Part shown: positions 1-7,000 of the stretch, piece by piece
How the letters are laid out: every line of letters starts with the position of its first letter
Numbering within the stretch: the stretch's first letter is position 1
Origin: Burkholderiales bacterium
GTDB taxonomy: Bacteria > Pseudomonadota > Gammaproteobacteria > Burkholderiales > Burkholderiaceae_D
Direction of reading: 5' to 3'
Assembly (NCBI GenBank): GCA_005800405.1
Contig: SYFN01000236.1
Location: 1 to 12,481 of the forward strand
Length of the DNA: 12,481 nt
The notes under the pieces: model-generated
What the model saw: only the letters and a program-made list of their open reading frames with translations
What the model was told of the DNA's origin: nothing
The model's database searches: none
Made by a program: the position numbers and the translations under genes

Positions 1-565
1 AGTCGGTCGCATCAGTCACGTGAGAGACGCGCGAGAGCCCATCGAAGCGGATATTGTCTTTGTTGTTGTAACGACCCAGCACCCGTAATGCACGCCGGCG
101 CACTTCCTGCACCTGTCGAAACTCGGCGGCAAAATCACGGATGGCTTCTCTGGCCGGCCGCAGCAGTGTGGCGACATGAGCACTGCGCGTTTGCGCGGCG
201 GCGCTGTTCAACTCTTCAGTGTCTGCGGTACGGCGACGATCGATTTCGGCCAGGCGATGGTAAAGCGCCTCGACCAAGGCATCGCGACGCTTGGGATTGT
301 CAAGCAAATCATCCTGTAAATAGGGATTGCGACGCACGACCCAGATGTCGCCCAGTACCTCGTAGAGCATGCGTGCCGAGCGGCCCGTCTGACGCGCGCT
401 GCGCAATTGGTCGAGCAATTCCCATGCGTTCTCTCCCAGCAGTCGAATGACGATTTCGCGGTCGGAGAAAGAGGTGTAGTTGTAGGGTATTTCGCGCAAG
501 CGCGCCGGTGCGGCGTTTTCCGGGGCATCGGTGCGCACAACATGCATGTTTGCGGGGGCGTTCAT
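1..565 (-). CDS. N-terminal part of DUF3683-type FAD-linked oxidase (cut by window edge)
   Basis: An open frame runs leftward without a stop from an ATG at 565 to the window edge, giving the first 188 residues. Residues 23-40 ([18 protein letters not shown]), 57-80 (with [21 protein letters not shown]) and 81-94 ([14 protein letters not shown]) match, from memory, the N-terminal DUF3683 domain of very large betaproteobacterial proteins that go on to a D-lactate-dehydrogenase-like FAD-linked oxidase and an iron-sulfur region. Those catalytic parts would lie outside the window, so the reaction cannot be confirmed. The protein has no signal peptide and is probably cytoplasmic. There is no clear Shine-Dalgarno sequence before the ATG; a TAAAAT -10-like box lies about 34-39 bases upstream inside a palindrome (588-606). 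It lies 149 bp downstream of yqaA on the same strand. The family assignment is fairly firm; the substrate is unknown. Confidence 0.78.
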   Translation of the reverse strand, partial: MNAPANMHVVRTDAPENAAPARLREIPYNYTSFSDREIVIRLLGENAWELLDQLRSARQTGRSARMLYEVLGDIWVVRRNPYLQDDLLDNPKRRDALVEALYHRLAEIDRRRTADTEELNSAAAQTRSAHVATLLRPAREAIRDFAAEFRQVQEVRRRALRVLGRYNNKDNIRFDGLSRVSHVTDATD

Positions 566-587
566 CTGAGGAAACAGCAGAGCTGGT

Positions 588-606
588 GCTAAAAACGCAT
601 TTTAGC
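588..606 (-). promoter_or_regulatory. Palindrome overlapping a putative -10 box upstream of the DUF3683 gene
   Basis: Seven base pairs, GCTAAAA (588-594) and TTTTAGC (600-606), flank a 5-base centre ACGCA. Read on the minus strand, TAAAAT at 604-599 is a plausible sigma-70 -10 box; it would place the transcript start near 592 and give a leader of about 27 bases before the ATG at 565. No convincing -35 box lies at normal spacing. The palindrome could be a repressor operator over the promoter or simply a weak, A/T-rich RNA hairpin. Confidence 0.4.
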
Positions 607-627
607 TTACCGCGACGCACAATGACC

Positions 628-661
628 GCTGAAAGCCCTTGAATGACTGTGGCTTTTCAGC
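628..661. other. Imperfect inverted repeat between yqaA and the DUF3683 gene
   Basis: GCTGAAAGCC (628-637) pairs with GGCTTTTCAGC (651-661), with one unpaired base and a 13-base loop. This is the strongest stem in the 149-bp gap (566-714). Neither strand shows a T-run right after the stem, so it is not a canonical intrinsic terminator. By position it could end or process yqaA transcription on the minus strand. A run of seven T on the plus strand at 701-707 has no good stem before it and follows no plus-strand gene. Confidence 0.4.
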
Positions 662-714
662 CTGATTTGGGTTTGCAGGGCGCATGACAACGCGAGCGGC
701 TTTTTTTGATCCTC

Positions 715-1200
715 TTAGGGCCACGACAGTACGCGATGCCAAATACCATCGGGCATCAGCATGAGAAGGACAGTCGCCGTTAAATAACGCAGAAATTTAC
801 CAATCGCCATGTAGATCAGACTCGGCCAGAATGGCATTTTCAGCCAGCCTGCCAGCGTGCACAAAGGATCACCGATCACGGGTAACCAGGCCAGCAGCAG
901 TGTCTTGGGGCCAAAACGCTGGAGCCAGCCAAACCAGCGCGATTCGCGCTCCTTTGCCAACACATTTTTTGCACCAACACCCATGCCGTAGCTAATGGCA
1001 CCACCGATGCTGTTGCCCAGGGTGGCCGCCATGAGCGCAGGCCAGAACAAAGCAGGGTTCACTTTTACAACAGCAAACAACGCGGGCTCGGAACCCATGG
1101 GCAAGAGGGTTGCTGAGAGCAGACTAATGAGGAATAGCGCTGGCAAACTGAGCGAGGGAAGCGCAAGCGCTGCCAGCAAGGGATCGATGACTGCGTTCAT
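715..1200 (-). CDS. yqaA: YqaA/DedA-like small membrane protein
   Basis: This 161-residue hydrophobic protein resembles the YqaA branch of the DedA/SNARE-associated (VTT) family. Visible markers are LLPMGSEPAL at 32-41 (counterpart of the LLPGNSE stretch in E. coli YqaA), the glycine-rich segment LGNSIGGAISYGMG at 61-74, and LLAWLPVIGDPLCTLAGWLKMP at 102-123 with the family's Gly-Asp-Pro. Hydrophobic segments lie near 10-33, 39-75, 100-120 and 127-149, so it is an inner-membrane protein. DedA relatives are linked to lipid flipping and membrane energetics; the function of YqaA itself is not established. The length is near the family norm. The ATG at 1200 has AGG only three bases before it. The gene is divergent from ilvA across a 43-bp gap with a shared symmetric -10 element. 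Confidence 0.85.
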   Translation of the reverse strand: MNAVIDPLLAALALPSLSLPALFLISLLSATLLPMGSEPALFAVVKVNPALFWPALMAATLGNSIGGAISYGMGVGAKNVLAKERESRWFGWLQRFGPKTLLLAWLPVIGDPLCTLAGWLKMPFWPSLIYMAIGKFLRYLTATVLLMLMPDGIWHRVLSWP

Positions 1201-1225
1201 CCTGCGCTCTGGTAGAAGGGGGGTC

Positions 1226-1235
1226 CATTATAATG
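1226..1235. promoter_or_regulatory. Symmetric (bidirectional) -10 element between yqaA and ilvA
   Basis: CATTATAATG at 1226-1235 is a perfect 10-base palindrome. On the plus strand it contains TATAAT at 1229-1234, facing ilvA. On the minus strand it contains TATAAT at 1232-1227, facing yqaA. Both are exact sigma-70 -10 consensus. No good -35 hexamer is seen at 16-18 bp on the plus side. Predicted starts would be near 1241 for ilvA, giving almost no leader before the ATG at 1244, and near 1220 for yqaA, giving a leader of about 20 bases. Promoter use is inferred from sequence alone. Confidence 0.6.
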
Positions 1236-1243
1236 AGCTCACC

Positions 1244-2767
1244 ATGCGAATTGATTACCTCAAAAAAATCCTGACATCGCGCGTCTATGATCTTGCGATA
1301 GAAACACCGCTGGAGCTTGCGCCCAACCTGTCGCAACGGACAGGTCATCGGATTTATCTCAAGCGCGAAGACATGCAAAGCGTGTTCAGCTTCAAATTGC
1401 GTGGCGCTTACAACAAGATGGCGCATTTGCCACTGATTCAACTCAAGCGCGGCGTGATTTGTGCATCGGCGGGTAATCATGCCCAGGGTGTGGCACTGTC
1501 TGCCAGCACTCTGGGCTGTCGCGCCGTGATCGTGATGCCGACTACGACGCCCGCAGTAAAAATCGATGCCGTGCGCGGGCGGGGTGCCGAAGTGGTGTTG
1601 CATGGTGATTCATATTCGGATGCCTACCAGCACGCACTAACTCTGGAAAAAAAACACAAGCTGTGTTTCGTTCACCCCTTCGATGATCCGGACGTGATCG
1701 CCGGTCAAGGCACCATCGGTATGGAGATTTTGCGTCAGCATCCGGGTTCGATTCATGCGGTGTTTGTCGCGGTGGGTGGTGGTGGATTGATCAGCGGCGT
1801 AGCTGCATACATCAAGGCAGTGCGCCCGGAAGTGAAAGTGATCGGCGTGCAGACGACAGATTCGGATGCGATGACGCGCTCACTGGCCGCGGGTCGTCGA
1901 GTGCTGCTGCAGGATGTGGGTTTGTTTTCCGATGGCACTGCAGTCAAGCAAGTGGGCGAGGAAACCTTTCGTCTCGCACGCGAGCATGTCGACGAGATGA
2001 TGCTTGTCGATACCGATGCGGTGTGCGCCGCGATCAAGGATGTGTTTACTGACACACGCAGCATTCTCGAGCCGGCGGGCGCTCTGGCAATTGCAGGTGC
2101 AAAGTCTTATGTTGATCGTTTTGCGCAAACAAAAAAATCGCTGCGTAATGAAACGCTGGTGGCGATTGCCTGTGGCGCCAACATGAATTTCGATCGACTG
2201 GGTTTTGTTGCGGAGCGCGCTCAGGTGGGCGAAGCACAGGAAGCGGTATTTGCCGTCACAATTCCCGAAGAACGCGGCAGCTTCCGTCGCTTTTGTCAGC
2301 TTATCGGCCCTCGCGCGGTGACGGAATTCAATTACCGTATCAGCGATGAGCGGGAAGCGCATGTGTTTGTTGGTCTACAGGTAGCAAACCGCGATGAGCC
2401 CGATCGCATTTCGAAACAATTCCGCAAACAAGGCTTCAAGACGATTGATCTGACGCAGGATGAACTGGCCAAGCAGCACATCCGTCATCTGGTCGGCGGC
2501 AAGAGCCCGCTGGCGCATGATGAATTGATGTACCGCTTCGAATTTCCCGAGCGTCCGGGCGCACTGATGCGCTTTCTGGACAGCCTGGCGCCAAACTGGA
2601 ATATCAGCCTTTTCCATTACCGCAATCAAGGTGGCGATGTAGGGCGCGTGCTGGTGGGTCTGCAAGTACCCAGAGCCGAGATGAAACGTTTTCGCGAGTG
2701 CCTCGCAACGCTAGGTTATCGCTCGTGGGACGAAAGCGATAACCCAGCCTATCGCTTGTTCTTGTAA
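1244..2767 (+). CDS. ilvA: Biosynthetic threonine ammonia-lyase (threonine deaminase)
   Basis: IlvA is a PLP enzyme that deaminates L-threonine to 2-oxobutanoate, the first committed step to isoleucine. From the ATG at 1244 the protein is 507 residues, close to E. coli IlvA (514). The PLP lysine is K51 in SVFSFKLRGAYNK; the substrate loop SAGNHAQG is at 75-82; the phosphate-binding glycine loop GGGGL is at 178-182. The C-terminal third holds two ACT-like regulatory domains, about 333-405 and 428-500, each with a GLQV strand. This is the layout of the isoleucine-inhibited anabolic enzyme; the short catabolic TdcB lacks them. The frame is open back to 995, but that extension is antisense to yqaA and unlike IlvA, so 1244 is preferred. 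No Shine-Dalgarno sequence precedes 1244, and the TATAAT box is so close that the mRNA may be leaderless. Confidence 0.95.
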   Translation: MRIDYLKKILTSRVYDLAIETPLELAPNLSQRTGHRIYLKREDMQSVFSFKLRGAYNKMAHLPLIQLKRGVICASAGNHAQGVALSASTLGCRAVIVMPTTTPAVKIDAVRGRGAEVVLHGDSYSDAYQHALTLEKKHKLCFVHPFDDPDVIAGQGTIGMEILRQHPGSIHAVFVAVGGGGLISGVAAYIKAVRPEVKVIGVQTTDSDAMTRSLAAGRRVLLQDVGLFSDGTAVKQVGEETFRLAREHVDEMMLVDTDAVCAAIKDVFTDTRSILEPAGALAIAGAKSYVDRFAQTKKSLRNETLVAIACGANMNFDRLGFVAERAQVGEAQEAVFAVTIPEERGSFRRFCQLIGPRAVTEFNYRISDEREAHVFVGLQVANRDEPDRISKQFRKQGFKTIDLTQDELAKQHIRHLVGGKSPLAHDELMYRFEFPERPGALMRFLDSLAPNWNISLFHYRNQGGDVGRVLVGLQVPRAEMKRFRECLATLGYRSWDESDNPAYRLFL

Positions 2768-2781
2768 GCGGAAGATCAGAG

Positions 2782-2799
2782 CAATGGCGCATACCATTG
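2782..2799 (+). other. Small hairpin between ilvA and queF
   Basis: CAATGG (2782-2787) and CCATTG (2794-2799) form a perfect 6-bp stem around the loop CGCATA in the 66-bp ilvA-queF gap. No T-run follows, so it is not a typical terminator, and ilvA and queF may be co-transcribed. I see no preQ1 riboswitch-like sequence here. Confidence 0.35.
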
Positions 2800-2833
2800 A
2801 CCGGCATTCGTCATTTCAAACAACGAGACACCG

Positions 2834-3673
2834 ATGAGCAATAGCCAACCACCTGCACAACCACCACTGGGCCAGACATCGTTCTACCCCGCCGACTATG
2901 ATCCCGGGTTACTATTTGCGATGCCGCGTGCCCAGCAGCGCGCGACGCTGGGTATTACGGGCACACTGCCTTTTTTTGGCATGGATATCTGGAATGCCTA
3001 TGAAGTGTCCTGGCTCAATCTGCGCGGCAAACCGCAGGTGGGAATCGCAACAGTGCATGTCCCGGCCGATTCACCCAACATCGTTGAGTCGAAGTCAATG
3101 AAGCTGTACACGAACTCGCTCAATCAATTACGCGTAGCCGGAGCGGAGGCAGTACAGTCTTTGTTGCAAGCCGATCTGTCAGCCGCCTTCGGTGCGCCGG
3201 TACAGGTCGTGCTTGGCACCAGCGAATCATTCGGCCAGACGCTCATGGGCGAGCTTGAGGGTTTGCTGCTTGATCGTCTGGACATCGAGGTCAACGAGTA
3301 TCAACCGAATCCCGCACTGCTCAAGGCGAATACCGATGCCCCTCCGGTACAGGAAACGCTGGTGTCGCATTTACTGAAGTCGAATTGTCCCGTCACGAAT
3401 CAGCCGGACTGGGCGAGCCTACAGATCCGCTACGTGGGCCACGCGATAGACCAGGCGGCTTTGCTGACTTACCTGATCGGATTTCGCCAGCATCAGGAAT
3501 TTCACGAGCACTGTGTCGAGCGAATTTTCATGGACGTGGCAAGGGCATGCAAGCCTAGCAAGCTGATGGTTCTGGCGCGCTACACCCGTCGAGGCGGCAT
3601 TGATATCAATCCATGGCGGAGTAATTTTTCGCTATCAAAAATGCCACTTAATGCACGAAATGCAAGGCAATGA
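2834..3673 (+). CDS. queF: NADPH-dependent 7-cyano-7-deazaguanine (preQ0) reductase
   Basis: QueF reduces the nitrile of preQ0 to the aminomethyl group of preQ1 in queuosine tRNA-modification synthesis in the cytoplasm. The 279-residue product is the long, two-domain (E. coli YqcD-like) type, compared with 282 in E. coli. The QueF signature [11 protein letters not shown] is at 85-95. The catalytic cysteine that forms the thioimide is C185 in [11 protein letters not shown], with the general acid D192. The substrate and catalytic pair H224-E225 lies in [11 protein letters not shown]. All sit five residues before their E. coli counterparts (C190, D197, H229, E230), so the enzyme looks intact. 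A GAGA stretch lies a few bases before the ATG. It follows ilvA by 66 bp and may share its transcript; the two pathways are not functionally linked. Confidence 0.95.
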   Translation: MSNSQPPAQPPLGQTSFYPADYDPGLLFAMPRAQQRATLGITGTLPFFGMDIWNAYEVSWLNLRGKPQVGIATVHVPADSPNIVESKSMKLYTNSLNQLRVAGAEAVQSLLQADLSAAFGAPVQVVLGTSESFGQTLMGELEGLLLDRLDIEVNEYQPNPALLKANTDAPPVQETLVSHLLKSNCPVTNQPDWASLQIRYVGHAIDQAALLTYLIGFRQHQEFHEHCVERIFMDVARACKPSKLMVLARYTRRGGIDINPWRSNFSLSKMPLNARNARQ

Positions 3674-3951
3674 AGCACCGTCCAAGCGATTGGGCAGGTG
3701 TCAAAAACGGCTTCACGGCAACCTCGCCACGCAAAGCAACGGTTTTTAGAAAAGCGATTGCCAAGCCGGGCCGTGAGGTATAGATTTGGCGCCCGGGCAA
3801 TGCTCAGCGCCGATGTCCCGAAAGCCTCCGAGTTAATGAAATGGCCTTCGCGATCCGCCGCCTCCAAGGGGAGGCAAGGCTGGCAAACCGACCCCAAATG
3901 CCCCGGGAAGTCACCTATAATTCGGGGCGATTGTTTTTAGTGCGACGTGTC
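3674..3951 (+). other. 278-bp non-coding spacer with hairpins before ptsN
   Basis: No convincing gene is present. Two stems stand out. TTGGCGC (3786-3792) pairs with GCGCCGA (3807-3813), seven pairs including one G-T, around a 14-base loop. GCCTCC (3860-3865) pairs with GGAGGC (3870-3875) around AAGG. Neither is followed by a T-run. A TATAAT box is at 3916-3921. The spacer separates queF from the ptsN cluster and could be a long leader, a small RNA locus or a rearrangement scar; it matches no RNA family I recognise. Confidence 0.45.
3916..3921 (+). promoter_or_regulatory. Putative -10 box of the ptsN-hprK unit
   Basis: An exact TATAAT lies 30 bases before the ptsN ATG, so transcription would start near 3928 with a leader of about 24 bases. 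No clear -35 hexamer is seen at normal spacing (CCCAAA occupies the 17-bp position), and there is no sigma-54 GG/GC pair at the right spacing. The match to the -10 consensus and its position make a sigma-70 promoter plausible. Confidence 0.5.
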
Positions 3952-4425
3952 ATGACTCATTTCAGCCAGATTCTCCCGGAAACCAATGTGGTCCTCGACC
4001 TGGAGTGCTCCAGCAAAAAGCGGGCATTTGAACAGGCCGGCCTGATTTTCGAGAATAACTGCGGGATCGCCCGCTCCACCGTTTCCGACAACCTCTTTGC
4101 ACGCGAGCGACTGGGCTCGACTGGCCTCGGTCAGGGCGTCGCTGTGCCACATGGGCGTATCCGCGGCCTCAAGGCGCCACTGGCCGCGTTTGTCCGACTC
4201 TCCGAACCCATCCCTTTCGAATCGTCGGACGGGGAGCCGGTCAAGCTGCTGATCTTTCTGCTGATACCGGACAACGTGACCCAGCAGCATCTTGAGATCC
4301 TCTCGGAAATTGCCGAAATGTTTTCCGACAAGAATTTCAGAACTGCGATGAACGAGGATGCGGATGCCAAATCTCTCCACACTCGCCTGGTAAGCTGGCA
4401 ACCTGCCGAGCGCAACCTCGCCTGA
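3952..4425 (+). CDS. ptsN: Nitrogen-PTS EIIA protein
   Basis: PtsN is the EIIA-Ntr output protein of the nitrogen phosphotransferase relay. It receives phosphate from the HPr-like carrier and controls potassium transport, metabolism and stress functions according to its phosphorylation state. The 157-residue product is a single PTS EIIA type-2 domain. The phosphorylated histidine is H67 in [11 protein letters not shown]. The stretch [20 protein letters not shown] at 41-60 and [23 protein letters not shown] farther on are typical of the family. The frame is open further upstream to 3841, but the ATG at 3952 matches family N-termini and lies downstream of the TATAAT at 3916. No strong Shine-Dalgarno sequence is visible. 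hprK starts 17 bp after the stop, implying an operon. The rpoN and hpf genes that often precede ptsN are absent here. Confidence 0.93.
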   Translation: MTHFSQILPETNVVLDLECSSKKRAFEQAGLIFENNCGIARSTVSDNLFARERLGSTGLGQGVAVPHGRIRGLKAPLAAFVRLSEPIPFESSDGEPVKLLIFLLIPDNVTQQHLEILSEIAEMFSDKNFRTAMNEDADAKSLHTRLVSWQPAERNLA

Positions 4426-4442
4426 GGCCAGCACGCCCGATA

Positions 4443-5393
4443 ATGCCGCTCAATACGCCTCTGTCAATTCAGCAACTTTATGAGGACAACCTCAGAGCGC
4501 TGAAACTAAGTTGGCTGGCGGGACAAAATGGCAGAGACCGTCTGATTTTTGGTGATGCCACCTCAGCAGCCGATCAGGTCGGTCACTTGAATCTGATCCA
4601 CCTCGGCCGTATTCAGGTGTTCGGACAACAAGAAGTCGATTATCTGCTGCGCATCTCCGATAACAGCCGCACAGCACAAATGCGCGAGCTCGTAGCCGGA
4701 GAACCACCCGCCTTCATCATCGCCCAATCACTGGCCGCGCATCCGCAGATCGTCAGTGTCTGCAACGAAAAAAATATTCCCCTTCTCACGACCTCACTGC
4801 CGGCAGCGCAAGTCATTGACTACCTGCGCGTTTATCTCTCGAAAAAACTGGCAATACGCGTGACCATGCATGGCGTGTTCATGGATGTGCTCGGTGTGGG
4901 TGTGTTGATTACGGGTGAGTCCGGACTGGGCAAAAGTGAGCTGGGACTGGAACTGATTTCACGCAACCACGGACTCATCGCAGACGATGCCGTGGAATTT
5001 TCGCGCATCGCGCCCAATATGATCGAGGGTCGTTGTCCGGCGCTACTGCAAAATCTACTCGAGGTACGCGGCCTTGGTCTGCTGGATATCCGAACCATTT
5101 TTGGCGAGACTGCAGTGCGCCGCAAGATGCGACTGAAACTCATCGTGCATCTGGTGCGCCGCAAGACACTGGAAGAAAACTATGAGCGTCTACCGCTGGA
5201 TCAGCAAACGCAGGAAGTCCTTGGTCTGCCGATACGCAAAGTCGTGATACCGGTCGAGGCAGGTCGAAATATCGCGGTGCTGCTCGAAGCTGCTGTGCGC
5301 AATACCATTTTGCAGATGCGCGGTATCGACACGCTCGCCGACTTCATGGATCGACTGCAGCAAGCGATGGGCGGCGATCAACCATCCGAATGA
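4443..5393 (+). CDS. hprK: HPr kinase/phosphorylase
   Basis: HprK phosphorylates HPr on its regulatory serine with ATP or pyrophosphate and also removes that phosphate. The 316-residue protein has the usual two parts: an N-terminal domain (about 1-130) and a C-terminal kinase domain. Visible marks are the conserved histidine in [11 protein letters not shown] (H143), the Walker A loop GESGLGKS (158-165), the acidic pair in IADDAVEF (D181, D182) and the HprK signature [17 protein letters not shown] (205-221). The C-terminal stretch [19 protein letters not shown] is also typical. The gene lies 17 bp after ptsN and 71 bp before rapZ. In proteobacteria that carry hprK in this cluster, it is thought to tie HPr phosphorylation to the nitrogen PTS rather than to catabolite repression as in Firmicutes. 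All key residues appear intact. Confidence 0.95.
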   Translation: MPLNTPLSIQQLYEDNLRALKLSWLAGQNGRDRLIFGDATSAADQVGHLNLIHLGRIQVFGQQEVDYLLRISDNSRTAQMRELVAGEPPAFIIAQSLAAHPQIVSVCNEKNIPLLTTSLPAAQVIDYLRVYLSKKLAIRVTMHGVFMDVLGVGVLITGESGLGKSELGLELISRNHGLIADDAVEFSRIAPNMIEGRCPALLQNLLEVRGLGLLDIRTIFGETAVRRKMRLKLIVHLVRRKTLEENYERLPLDQQTQEVLGLPIRKVVIPVEAGRNIAVLLEAAVRNTILQMRGIDTLADFMDRLQQAMGGDQPSE

Positions 5394-5464
5394 GCGCCTG
5401 TCTCACCTGAAGGCCGGCAAACCCGTTACAAGCCTTGCGGCGCCGAAGCCGCTATCATGTGGTC

Positions 5465-6334
5465 ATGCGCATCGTTCTCCTCACTGGCATCTCGGGCTCG
5501 GGTAAATCCGTTGGCCTTAACGCTCTCGAAGATACGGGTTATTTTTGTGTCGATAACTTGCCGCCTTCCTTGCTGCGGGCGCTGGTGGCTACGCGCATCA
5601 CTGAAGGTGCACAAAATCTCGCCGTTGCGGTAGATGCGCGCAGTGCCTCATCTCTGACTGACCTCCCCGCTGACGTACTATGGCTCAAAGAGCAGGGACA
5701 TCATGTGGACGTGATTTTCCTGACCGCCAAAACCGAGTCGCTGATCAATCGCTTCTCCGAAACACGCCGCAGTCACCCGCTATCGCACCGCATTGCACCG
5801 AATGGCCAGCCAGCCGATACGCCAACGCTGATGGAATGCATTCGACAGGAACGTGAAATGCTATCCAGTATCGAGGGAATCGGTCATCAGATCGACACCT
5901 CTGGTTTGTCGGCAAATCAGCTGCGGCAGTGGATACGGGATTTGCTCCAGACAGATCAAGGCAAATCGTTGTCATTACTGTTTGAATCCTTTGCCTTCAA
6001 ATTCGGCGTGCCACTCGATGCGGATCTGGTCTTTGATGTGCGCGTGGTACCGAATCCGTTTTATGACAAGCAGCTACGTCTACTGACAGGGCGCGATCAG
6101 CCTGTGATCGATTTCCTGCAAGCGCAGCCAGATGCGATGCGCCTGATGACGGATATTCAATCTTTCGTCGAAAAATGGCTGCCCGCCTTCGAGCGCGACA
6201 ATCGCAGTTATCTCACCGTGGCAATCGGCTGCACGGGTGGTCAGCATCGTTCGGTGTTCGTGGTGGAACAACTGGCCGCACATTTCCGTGATCGAGCACG
6301 CGTACTGGTACGCCACCGCGAACTGGGTCAGTAA
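5465..6334 (+). CDS. rapZ: RNase adapter protein RapZ (YvcJ/YhbJ family nucleotide-binding protein)
   Basis: The 289-residue product matches RapZ (284 in E. coli). The N-terminal P-loop domain starts with Walker A GISGSGKS (8-15), followed by EDTGYFCVDNLPPSLL (22-37). The C-terminal domain carries SFAFKFGVPLDADLVFDVR (175-193), PNPFYDKQLRLLTGRD and the hallmark IGCTGGQHRSV (254-264). In E. coli RapZ guides RNase E to the small RNA GlmZ and so controls glucosamine-6-phosphate synthase. Those RNAs are not obvious outside enterobacteria, so its target here is unknown. The frame is open back to a TTG at 5435, but the ATG at 5465 puts the P-loop at the usual distance from the start. No strong Shine-Dalgarno sequence is seen in the 71-bp gap after hprK, which shows only weak promoter-like sequence (TATCAT at 5453). 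Confidence 0.93.
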   Translation: MRIVLLTGISGSGKSVGLNALEDTGYFCVDNLPPSLLRALVATRITEGAQNLAVAVDARSASSLTDLPADVLWLKEQGHHVDVIFLTAKTESLINRFSETRRSHPLSHRIAPNGQPADTPTLMECIRQEREMLSSIEGIGHQIDTSGLSANQLRQWIRDLLQTDQGKSLSLLFESFAFKFGVPLDADLVFDVRVVPNPFYDKQLRLLTGRDQPVIDFLQAQPDAMRLMTDIQSFVEKWLPAFERDNRSYLTVAIGCTGGQHRSVFVVEQLAAHFRDRARVLVRHRELGQ

Positions 6335-6354
6335 AAGCACACAGTGAGTCCAAG

Positions 6355-6987
6355 ATGAGTGATACCGCGTGGTTACCGCTTTTTCCTTTGAAAACCGTGC
6401 TGTTTCCAGGCGGTGTACTGCTCTTGCGTGTATTTGAGACTCGCTACGTGGACATGGTGCGCGCGTGCATGAAAACCGAGTCGCCCTTTGGTGTGGTGGC
6501 GATTCGCAGTGGCACCGAAGTCGGCAAGGCCGCTGAGCCGTACACAGTCGGCACACATGCGCACATCGTCGAGTGGGACATGCTCGAGTTGGGTGTGCTG
6601 TTGCTGCAAACGCGGGGTGGCGCGCGCTTTCGTATTCTCGAAACTCGGGTACAAAACAATCAGCTGCTCGAAGCGCGCACTGAGGCGATTCACTCTGATG
6701 AAACAAACCTCGCCGCGAACAGCGAAAACGCGTTGACCGTTTGCAGCCATGTACTGCGCGTTGTAATGGACGAACTGCTGGAACGCGCCACTGCAGACGC
6801 GGGCAGTCACTTTGTCCAACCTTTTCCTGAACCCCACCAGCTTGACCATGCCGGATGGGTCGCGAACCGCTGGTGTGAAATGCTGCCAATTGAGCACGAT
6901 GAAAAGCAGTCACTGCTCGAAATTACCGACGATGGCGAGCGCATCCTGCGAGTGGAAGCCTACCTGCAGCAAAACGAGGTGCTGTAA
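6355..6987 (+). CDS. LON substrate-binding-domain protein
   Basis: This 210-residue protein resembles the free-standing LON N-terminal (substrate-binding) domain family. The opening WLPLFPLKTVLFPGGVLLLRV (from residue 5), the stretch FETRYVDMV and the later GGARFRIL are typical. It has no AAA+ ATPase and no protease domain, so it is not a Lon protease; the exact role of these stand-alone domains is unknown, although a link to protein recognition or quality control is likely. It starts 20 bp after rapZ on the same strand, so it probably belongs to the same transcript. In gammaproteobacteria the gene after rapZ is often the phosphocarrier npr; here it is this protein. Its 3' end lies 13 bp from the convergent mutY stop, and no terminator hairpin fits in that gap. 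Confidence 0.88.
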   Translation: MSDTAWLPLFPLKTVLFPGGVLLLRVFETRYVDMVRACMKTESPFGVVAIRSGTEVGKAAEPYTVGTHAHIVEWDMLELGVLLLQTRGGARFRILETRVQNNQLLEARTEAIHSDETNLAANSENALTVCSHVLRVVMDELLERATADAGSHFVQPFPEPHQLDHAGWVANRWCEMLPIEHDEKQSLLEITDDGERILRVEAYLQQNEVL

Positions 6988-7000
6988 ATGCAGGCATCAA

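Noticed and set aside
690..707. Run of seven T after a GC-rich stretch as a plus-strand terminator
   Set aside because: No good stem precedes it and no plus-strand gene ends there; both neighbours are on the minus strand.
995..1243. N-terminal extension of ilvA
   Set aside because: It is antisense to yqaA and adds residues absent from the IlvA family; the ATG at 1244 gives the normal 507-residue protein.
1880..2362. 160-codon minus-strand frame inside ilvA
   Set aside because: Antisense shadow of a conserved enzyme gene; the product has no family-like features.
2768..2833. Possible preQ1 riboswitch ahead of queF
   Set aside because: The gap lacks any preQ1 aptamer-like sequence or pseudoknot pattern I can recognise; only a plain 6-bp hairpin is present.
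3698..3940. 80-codon plus-strand frame in the queF-ptsN spacer
   Set aside because: It starts with GTG without a proper ribosome binding site, the product is a basic low-information sequence, and it runs across the ptsN -10 box. No recognisable domain.
6080..6913. 277-codon open frame on the minus strand across the end of rapZ and most of the LON-domain gene
   Set aside because: It lies wholly antisense to two clear genes, is rich in Arg, Cys, His and Ala in no family-like order, and has no sensible start context. It is an expected by-product of the base composition of the real genes.
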